Shown here piece by piece: positions 58,372 through 64,000 of a stretch of DNA of 64,000 bases (positions are counted from its first letter, which is position 1; every line of letters begins with the position of its first letter). The notes beneath the pieces are model-generated. The model was given only the letters and a program-made list of their open reading frames with translations. It searched no databases and was not told the origin of the DNA. Source of the DNA: Microbacterium arborescens (GTDB taxonomy: Bacteria > Actinomycetota > Actinomycetes > Actinomycetales > Microbacteriaceae); assembly GCF_030369635.1 (NCBI RefSeq), contig NZ_CP128474.1:1364001-1428000 (forward strand), read 5' to 3'. Position numbers and translations under genes: made by a program.

Positions 58372-58989
58372 ATGATCTCCTCCCTGCGCGGCAGCGTGCT
58401 GCACCTCGAGTCCGACAGCGTCGTCATCGACGTCGGCGGGGTCGGGTTCTCGGTCGCCGTGACTCCCGACATCCCGCGTTCGTTCCACGTCGGCGACGAG
58501 ATCGTGCTCCACACGAACCTGGTCGTCCGCGAAGACGCCCTGTCGCTGTTCGGGTTCGAGACGCGCGAGCAGCTCGGAGTCTTCCTCCTGCTCATCGGAG
58601 TGACCGGCGTGGGGCCGAAGTCCGCGCTGGGAGTGCTGTCCGCCCTGAGCGTCGCCCAGATCGCCGAGGCCGTCACCGCCGAGGACGACGCACCGTTCCG
58701 TCGGGTGTCGGGGATCGGCCCCAAGACCGCGAAGCTCATCGTCGTGCAGCTCGCGGGCAAGCTTCAGGCGGCTCCCTCCGGCCCGGCGGCGTCCGTCGCA
58801 ACTCGGGCCGGAACGCTGACGGCACAGGTCGTCGCGGCGCTCGTGGCCCTCGGCTGGAGCGAGCGGGTGGCGGCGGAGGCTGTCGCACAGGTCACCGCGG
58901 ACGCCGCCGCCCCGGCGACGGTGCCCGCCCTGCTCAAGCTCGCGCTGGCGCAGCTCGGCCCCGCACGCCCGGAGCAGACCGGTGTCTGA
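58372..58989 (+). CDS. ruvA: Holliday junction DNA helicase subunit RuvA
   Basis: Tetrameric junction-binding protein recruiting RuvB; 205 residues. The N-terminal OB fold begins [26 protein letters not shown]. Two helix-hairpin-helix motifs are seen ([18 protein letters not shown] and [19 protein letters not shown]). The C-terminal RuvB-binding domain [16 protein letters not shown] completes it. The stop overlaps the ruvB start by 8 bases. Confidence 0.96.
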   Translation: MISSLRGSVLHLESDSVVIDVGGVGFSVAVTPDIPRSFHVGDEIVLHTNLVVREDALSLFGFETREQLGVFLLLIGVTGVGPKSALGVLSALSVAQIAEAVTAEDDAPFRRVSGIGPKTAKLIVVQLAGKLQAAPSGPAASVATRAGTLTAQVVAALVALGWSERVAAEAVAQVTADAAAPATVPALLKLALAQLGPARPEQTGV

Positions 58990-60007
58990 CGCGCACGAGC
59001 TGGCCGCCGACGAGACGGAGCTCGCCGTCGAGGGAGCCCTCCGCCCCACCTCACTGGCCGAGTTCGTCGGGCAGCAGAAGGTTCGCGGACAGCTCGAGCT
59101 GCTGCTGCAGGCGGCGGGGATGCAGGATCGCCCCGCCGACCACATCCTGCTGTCGGGGCCGCCTGGGCTCGGCAAGACGACGCTGGCGATGATCGTCGCG
59201 CACGAGAGCGGCCGGCCGCTGCGGATGTCGAGCGGCCCCGCCATCCAGCACGCGGGCGACCTCGCGGCGCTGCTGTCGAGTCTCGTACCCGGTGAGGTGC
59301 TCTTCATCGACGAGATCCACCGCATGGCGCGCTCCGCCGAGGAGATGCTCTATCTCGCGATGGAGGACTTCCGCATCGACATCATGGTCGGCAAGGGCGC
59401 CGGCGCGACCAGCATCCCGCTCGAACTCGCCCCCTTCACCCTCGTGGGTGCGACGACCCGTTCCGGGCTGCTGCCGAATCCGCTTCGCGATCGCTTCGGC
59501 TTCACGGCGCACATGGAGTACTACGAGCCGGAGGAACTCGAACGTGTGATCCAGCGGTCCGCGAGCGTCCTCGCCGTCGACATCCCACCGGTGGCGCGAG
59601 CCGAGATCGCTCGTCGTTCGCGCGGTACGCCGCGTATCGCGAACCGGCTGCTGCGCCGCGTCCGCGACTTCGTCATCGTCCACGGCGACGCGGGCGCGGG
59701 GGCGACCGAGGCGGATGTCGCCGCGGCCCTCGAGCTCTACGACGTCGATCCGATCGGCCTCGACCGCCTCGACCGCGCCGTCCTCGACGCTCTCGTCCGT
59801 CGTTTCGGGGGCGGGCCTGTGGGGCTCAACACCCTCGCAGTGACGGTCGGCGAGGAAGCGGAGACGATCGAATCGGTCGTCGAGCCGTACCTCGTGCGCA
59901 TCGGATTCGTGGGGCGGTCGCCTCGGGGTCGGGTGGCGATGCCCTCGGCGTACCGTCACCTCGGTATCACCCGTGCCGACGGGGCGCTCGAGATCGATGA
60001 CCTATAA
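58982..60007 (+). CDS. ruvB: Holliday junction DNA helicase motor RuvB
   Basis: Hexameric AAA+ motor driving branch migration; 341 residues. Walker A GPPGLGKT at residues 59-66, Walker B FIDEIHRM, sensor 1 [20 protein letters not shown] with the arginine finger, and a winged-helix C-terminus ([24 protein letters not shown]-like SPRGRVAM). GTG start inside the ruvA end, so translation is coupled. Its stop codon is part of the next promoter's -10. Confidence 0.97.
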   Translation: MSDAHELAADETELAVEGALRPTSLAEFVGQQKVRGQLELLLQAAGMQDRPADHILLSGPPGLGKTTLAMIVAHESGRPLRMSSGPAIQHAGDLAALLSSLVPGEVLFIDEIHRMARSAEEMLYLAMEDFRIDIMVGKGAGATSIPLELAPFTLVGATTRSGLLPNPLRDRFGFTAHMEYYEPEELERVIQRSASVLAVDIPPVARAEIARRSRGTPRIANRLLRRVRDFVIVHGDAGAGATEADVAAALELYDVDPIGLDRLDRAVLDALVRRFGGGPVGLNTLAVTVGEEAETIESVVEPYLVRIGFVGRSPRGRVAMPSAYRHLGITRADGALEIDDL

Positions 60008-60008
60008 T
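60003..60008 (+). promoter_or_regulatory. Consensus -10 box before yajC
   Basis: Perfect TATAAT overlapping the ruvB stop codon; no matching -35. Would start the yajC-secD-secF transcript near 60015. Confidence 0.5.
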
Positions 60009-60086
60009 CGCTGAAGGCTTCTCGCCGACGAATCCCGAGGGTGCGCATTCTTCGCGTGCCTCCCCGTGAAAGGTGCTCCCACCTCC

Positions 60087-60590
60087 ATGCTCTTCTTCGC
60101 CACCACCCCGGCCGACGCTCCTCCCGCGAACCCGGCGGTGCAGTTCTTCGCCGAGTACGGTCTGCTGATCATCCTCGCGCTGCTCATCGTCTTCATGTTC
60201 TGGAGCCAGCGCCGTCGCGCGCAGCGGATGAAGGCGGAACAGGCCGAGAAGTCCCGGCAGCTGCTGCCCGGCGCGAAGGTCCTCCTCCAGGGAGGCTTCT
60301 ATGGCACCATCGTCGAGTACGACGGCGACGACCTCTCGAAGTCGGCCCGCGTCGAGCTCGCTCCCGGCGTCGAGGTCGAGGTCCACAGCCAGGCGATCCT
60401 GCGCGTCGTCGACCCGGCCGAGGGCTCGCTCACAGAGGACGAGTACATCGAGGCCGAAGAGCACCACGACGAGTACGTCGCCGATGTCGAGCAGGGACTG
60501 ATCTCCTCGGTCAGCGACGACGCTGCGCGCAACCGCGCCGACGCCGCCGCCGAGGGCGCGGCCGACCGCGACGACAAGCCCCGCGCCTGA
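60087..60590 (+). CDS. yajC: Preprotein translocase subunit YajC
   Basis: Small single-span protein associated with SecDF; 167 residues from this start. Membrane segment at about residues 22-40 (YGLLIILALLIVFMFW), followed by the basic SQRRRAQRMKAEQ and the conserved LLPGAKVLLQGGFYGTIVEYDGDD domain. The C-terminal ~70 residues are acidic and probably disordered, longer than in E. coli. A GTG at 60066 would add 7 residues; the ATG is favoured by an AAAGGTG upstream, but the choice is uncertain. First gene of yajC-secD-secF. Confidence 0.92.
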   Translation: MLFFATTPADAPPANPAVQFFAEYGLLIILALLIVFMFWSQRRRAQRMKAEQAEKSRQLLPGAKVLLQGGFYGTIVEYDGDDLSKSARVELAPGVEVEVHSQAILRVVDPAEGSLTEDEYIEAEEHHDEYVADVEQGLISSVSDDAARNRADAAAEGAADRDDKPRA

Positions 60591-60634
60591 ACCGCCGCTG
60601 ACCCGGCGCACGCTCGACGAAAGCTGACCTCCCC

Positions 60635-62350
60635 GTGGCGACTTCCACACCTGTGCGCCGTGCCTGGCGCGCGCTGACTGGACTCGTGGTCCTGACAGCG
60701 CTCCTATTCGGTATCAACGCGCTCGGCGTCTACGTGTTCAAGGCGAGCTCGTGGGCTCCCGAGCTCGCGCTCGACCTCCAGGGCGGCACGCAGATCATCC
60801 TGGAGGCGCAGTCCGACGGGGCGACGCCCTCGAGCGAGCAGATGCAGCAGGCGGCGTCCATCATCCGACAGCGCGTCGACGCGTCCGGCCTGGTCGAGGC
60901 CGACATCGCCACGCAGGCCGGCAACCAGATCGTCGTGCAGCTGCCGGGCGAAGTCGATGACGAGACCCGTGAGCGCATCGACGCCTCGGCCCAGCTCCAG
61001 TTGCGCGCGGTGCTCTACACGGGCTCGCCGGCGACCAGCTTCGTCGGCGACGACGGCAACGAGACGCCCTACCCGGCGCCGGATCCCAACCTCCCCGCGA
61101 CCCCGTCGACGGCGCCGTCCAACGGCAGCGACCCGGCCTGGATCACCGAGGCGCTGCAGGCGCAGTTCCTCGCCTACGACTGCGCGAACCCGGCGAACGA
61201 CCCCGCCGACGCGCCGGCCGATCAGCCGTTGATCACGTGCGACCGCACCGGGACCGCGAAGTACATCCTCGGTCCGGTCGAGCTCGATGGCTCGTCGATC
61301 GACAACGCCACGAACGGTCTCGAGCAGAGCACCGGCCGCTGGGCGGTGAACATCACGTTCGACCAGCAGGGCACCGAGACGTTCGGCAAGATCAGCCAGC
61401 GCCTCTACGGACAGCAGTCGCCGCTCAACCAGTTCGCCTTCGTCCTCGACGGTGCCGTCCTCTCGGCCCCCTCGATGGATGCCGTCATCCTCACCGGCAA
61501 GCCGTCGATCACGGGCACGTTCGATCAGGACAGCTCGAAGGTGCTCGCCGACCAGCTGAAGTTCGGCGCGCTGCCGCTCAGCTTCGAGGTGCAGAGCACC
61601 AACACGATCTCGGCCACGCTCGGATCGCAGCAGCTGCAGATCGGGCTCATCGCAGGTCTGATCGGCCTCGCGCTCGTCGCGGTCTACTCGCTCGTGGTCT
61701 ATCGTGCGCTCGGAACGGTCATCATCGCGTCGCTGATGGTCATGGGCGTCCTCACCTACGTGGCGCTGACCATCCTCGCCTGGCGCATGGGCTTCCGTCT
61801 GTCGCTCGCCGGTGTGGCCGGCCTCATCGTGACGATCGGCTTCACAGCCGATTCGTTCATCGTGTACTTCGAGCGCATCAGAGACGAGCTGCGCGACGGC
61901 AAGTCGATCACGAGCGCCGTCGAGGATGGCTGGTCCCGCGCCAAGCGCACGATCTTCATCTCGAAGTCGATCAACATCCTCGCCGCGGTCGTGCTGTACA
62001 TCCTGGCCGACTCGACGGTGAAGGGTTTCGCGTTCACCCTCGGGCTGACGACCGCCATCGACATCCTGATCTTCATCCTCTTCACCCACCCCGTGCTGCA
62101 GCTGCTCGTGCGCACACGGTTCTTCGGATCGGGGCACAAGCTGTCGGGTCTCGACCCCGACGCTCTGGGCGCCGTCTACCGCGGGCGCGCGCAGTTCCGT
62201 GCGCCGGTGGCCGCGGGGGCCAAGACCTCCGCGGAGCGCCGTGCGGCGAAGTCGCGGGGTGAGGCCGAACGGCGACAGACGATCGCGGAACGCAAGCGTG
62301 CCGAGCAGGCCGCGGGCGAGCAGCGCGACGCGACGGGGGACAAGCACTGA
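60635..62350 (+). CDS. secD: Protein translocase subunit SecD
   Basis: Proton-driven accessory subunit that helps complete protein export; 571 residues. First span at about 15-34, the D1 motif LALDLQGGTQIILEA follows. A large extracytoplasmic domain (about 35-320) contains a Pro/Ala-rich insert near 145-170. Five more spans follow from about 330, with the D5/D6 signatures GLIVTIGFTADSFIVYFERIRDE. The cytosolic C-terminus is charged. GTG start. Its last base overlaps the secF ATG. Confidence 0.96.
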   Translation: MATSTPVRRAWRALTGLVVLTALLFGINALGVYVFKASSWAPELALDLQGGTQIILEAQSDGATPSSEQMQQAASIIRQRVDASGLVEADIATQAGNQIVVQLPGEVDDETRERIDASAQLQLRAVLYTGSPATSFVGDDGNETPYPAPDPNLPATPSTAPSNGSDPAWITEALQAQFLAYDCANPANDPADAPADQPLITCDRTGTAKYILGPVELDGSSIDNATNGLEQSTGRWAVNITFDQQGTETFGKISQRLYGQQSPLNQFAFVLDGAVLSAPSMDAVILTGKPSITGTFDQDSSKVLADQLKFGALPLSFEVQSTNTISATLGSQQLQIGLIAGLIGLALVAVYSLVVYRALGTVIIASLMVMGVLTYVALTILAWRMGFRLSLAGVAGLIVTIGFTADSFIVYFERIRDELRDGKSITSAVEDGWSRAKRTIFISKSINILAAVVLYILADSTVKGFAFTLGLTTAIDILIFILFTHPVLQLLVRTRFFGSGHKLSGLDPDALGAVYRGRAQFRAPVAAGAKTSAERRAAKSRGEAERRQTIAERKRAEQAAGEQRDATGDKH

Positions 62351-63339
62351 TGCGTTTCTTCAACCGGTTCGGCAACGACCTCTACACGGGGAAGATCTCG
62401 TTCCCCTTCGTCGCCCGGCGCACACTGTGGTTCATCATCGCGGCGGCGCTCGTGCTCGCCTCGGTGCTGGTGCTCGTGGTGCGGCCCCCGCAGTTCTCGA
62501 TCGAGTTCACGGGCGGGTCGCAGTTCACGGTGACGAACGTGTCGAACACCGATCAGCTGCTCGCGACCGACGCGGTGCAGGAGGTCGTGCCCGGAGCGAC
62601 CACCAAGGTCACGACGATCGGCGAGGATGCCGTGCGTGTGCAGACCGATCAGATGTCGGACACCGAGACCCGTGACGTCACGGCGCGACTCGCTCAGGCA
62701 TACGAGGTTCCCGCCGCGGAGGTGAGCTCGTCGTTCATCGGACCGAGCTGGGGCCAGGACGTCACCCGTCAGTCGCTCTGGGGTCTGGCGATCTTCCTCG
62801 CCCTGACATTCCTCATCCTCGCCCTGTACTTCCGCACCTGGAAGATGTCCGTCGCGGCGATCATCGGACTCGTCGACGTGCTCGTGGTGACCGTGGGGGT
62901 GTACTCGCTCTTCGGGTTCGAGATCTCTCCCGCGGCCGTCATCGGCTTCCTGACGATCCTGTCGTACTCGCTGTACGACACCACGGTCGTCTTCGACAAG
63001 GTCCGCGAGAACACCTTCGAGGACGGGGAGAAGTCGGGCAGGACGTTCGGCGAGTCGGTCAACCTGGCTGCCAACCAGACGCTCGTGCGATCGATCAACA
63101 CCACGATCGTCGCTGCGCTGCCGACTGGTGCGATCCTCTTCATCGGTGCCCTGTGGCTGGGTGCTCAGACGCTCACCGACATCTCGCTGTCGATCTTCGT
63201 GGGCACCCTGGTCGCCGCGTACTCGACGCTGTTCGTCGCCGTGCCCCTGTTCGCGCTCCTGCGCGAGAACGAGCCCGGCATCAAGGCGAACGACACCCGG
63301 GTGCTCGAGTCTCGTGAACGCGCATCGGTCGAGGCCTGA
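62350..63339 (+). CDS. secF: Protein translocase subunit SecF
   Basis: Partner of SecD; 329 residues, six spans. The N-terminus FGNDLYTGKISFPFVARRTLWF leads into the first span. FSIEFTGGSQFTV is the F1-like motif, and LTILSYSLYDTTVVFDKVREN is the F4 signature. TNTTIVAALPT-type (SINTTIVAALPTGA) follows. Start overlaps secD by one base, so expression is coupled. Confidence 0.96.
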   Translation: MRFFNRFGNDLYTGKISFPFVARRTLWFIIAAALVLASVLVLVVRPPQFSIEFTGGSQFTVTNVSNTDQLLATDAVQEVVPGATTKVTTIGEDAVRVQTDQMSDTETRDVTARLAQAYEVPAAEVSSSFIGPSWGQDVTRQSLWGLAIFLALTFLILALYFRTWKMSVAAIIGLVDVLVVTVGVYSLFGFEISPAAVIGFLTILSYSLYDTTVVFDKVRENTFEDGEKSGRTFGESVNLAANQTLVRSINTTIVAALPTGAILFIGALWLGAQTLTDISLSIFVGTLVAAYSTLFVAVPLFALLRENEPGIKANDTRVLESRERASVEA

Positions 63340-63371
63340 GCGCCGCCAGGGCGCGTAGAATCGATGTCTGC

Positions 63372-63392
63372 ATGGCGGAGGTGAGGGTATGA
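63372..63392 (+). CDS. Candidate six-codon upstream frame coupled to rel
   Basis: ATG GCG GAG GTG AGG GTA TGA: its stop overlaps the rel start (ATGA). A TAGAAT box at 63356-63361 puts transcription start only about 4 bases before it. The rel ribosome-binding site GGAGGTG is inside this frame. It could tune rel translation; coding is unproven. Confidence 0.35.
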   Translation: MAEVRV

Positions 63393-64000
63393 CCGAGATC
63401 ACCCCGCCGCCTGCCCAGAGTTCGCTGCGACGCCTCGTTCCCCGGATCTTCTCTCGGGCTGCGCCGCGCGAAGGGCTCGAGCAGCTCGTCCGGACGGTTC
63501 GCGCGCACCATCCGAAGGGCGACATCGCGATCATCGATCGCGCGTATCAGACCGCGTCGCGCGCACACGCGCAGCAGAAGCGTCAGAGCGGCGAGCCGTA
63601 CATCACGCATCCGCTCGCGGTGGCGCAGATTCTGGCGGAGCTGGGTCTCGGTCCGCGCGCCATCGCGGCCGCGCTGCTCCACGACACGGTCGAGGACACC
63701 TCATACGGTCTCGATCAGCTGACGGCCGAGTTCGGCGACGAGGTCGCGATGCTCGTCGACGGCGTCACCAAACTCGACAAGGTCAAGTACGGCGACGCCG
63801 CGCAGGCGGAGACCGTGCGCAAGATGATCGTCGCGATGTCGCGCGACATCCGGGTGCTCCTCATCAAGCTGGCCGACCGGCTGCACAACGCCCGGACCTG
63901 GGGATTCGTTCCACCCGAGAAGGCCGCCAAGAAGGCGACCGAGACCCTGGAGATCTACGCGCCGCTCGCACACCGGCTCGGCATCCAGGCGATCAAGAGC
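63389..64000 (+). CDS. rel: (p)ppGpp synthetase/hydrolase Rel, 5' part
   Basis: Stringent-response enzyme; only the first 204 residues are in the window. The HD hydrolase domain is visible: the [12 protein letters not shown] block, metal-binding H98-D99 in LLHDTVEDT, and [28 protein letters not shown] begins the link to the synthetase domain. The intact HDxxxED motif says the hydrolase is active, so it should be bifunctional like other actinobacterial Rel. Strong GGAGG 7 bases before the ATG. The synthetase, TGS and ACT domains lie beyond the window end. Confidence 0.95.
   Translation, partial: MTEITPPPAQSSLRRLVPRIFSRAAPREGLEQLVRTVRAHHPKGDIAIIDRAYQTASRAHAQQKRQSGEPYITHPLAVAQILAELGLGPRAIAAALLHDTVEDTSYGLDQLTAEFGDEVAMLVDGVTKLDKVKYGDAAQAETVRKMIVAMSRDIRVLLIKLADRLHNARTWGFVPPEKAAKKATETLEIYAPLAHRLGIQAIKS

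Overview
The window is a very GC-rich stretch of actinobacterial chromosome, most likely from Microbacterium or a close relative in the Microbacteriaceae. The evidence is the Actinobacteria-restricted gene families (DUF4191, DUF4193, DUF3093, DUF3710, DUF3159, DUF3000, DUF7455 and SepH), frequent GTG and TTG starts, 4-base ATGA/GTGA overlaps between genes, many promoters with a TANNNT box about 6 bases before the start codon (leaderless transcripts), and conserved gene order (pdxS-pdxT-yebC-ruvC-ruvA-ruvB-yajC-secD-secF-rel). No phage, integrase, transposase or CRISPR was seen. Almost all of it is core chromosome.

Layout. 0.1-9.9 kb: glnA behind a four-box GlnR-type operator, an RDD membrane protein, DUF4191, an unrecognised single-span protein, the reverse-strand unit pepA-lpdA-sucB, and a PAC2 protein. 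10.1-14.2 kb: the housekeeping sigma factor rpoD, overlapped by a CofE-like ligase that is followed by two paralogous sugar-transfer-type ATP-grasp genes. This is the best candidate for an undescribed biosynthetic module. 14.3-19.4 kb: DUF7455 and convergent parE/parC. 19.4-24.5 kb: a nucleotide pyrophosphatase-like protein, sepH, DUF4193, DUF3093, and dut-DUF3710-DUF3159. 24.5-33.4 kb: acnA behind a 24-bp perfect palindrome, dxs, a TetR/membrane-protein pair, and pepN.

33.5-41.7 kb: the fatty-acid oxidation pair (multifunctional enzyme and thiolase), rnd, DUF3000, an alpha/beta hydrolase, a RibD-like reductase and zapE. 41.7-46.4 kb: amtB with its own GlnR-type site, an orphan PemK-like protein, a VIT-family transporter, and an ArsR/MFS pair. 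The intergenic sequence here carries a dispersed decamer repeat. 46.6-47.1 kb: four tRNA genes (Val-CAC on the minus strand; Gly-GCC, Cys-GCA and Val-GAC on the plus strand). 47.2-53.0 kb: a double-ACT protein, an AlkD-type repair protein, an ArsB/SLC13-type permease, a short upstream reading frame, thrS, a HIT protein and a lipoprotein. 53.0-56.8 kb: a complete vitamin B6 block (pdxY, MocR regulator, pdxS, pdxT). 56.8-64.0 kb: yebC, ruvC, ruvA-ruvB behind a candidate LexA box, yajC-secD-secF, and the 5' part of rel behind a six-codon upstream frame.

How it fits together. glnA and amtB look co-regulated by a GlnR-type protein using the same box layout at the same distance from the predicted -10. 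acnA, sucB and lpdA supply TCA-cycle steps. dxs feeds isoprenoid synthesis and uses pyruvate. ruvABC, alkD and dut are DNA maintenance genes. yajC/secDF support protein export. No gap between genes exceeds 300 bases; every shorter gap of note is described below.
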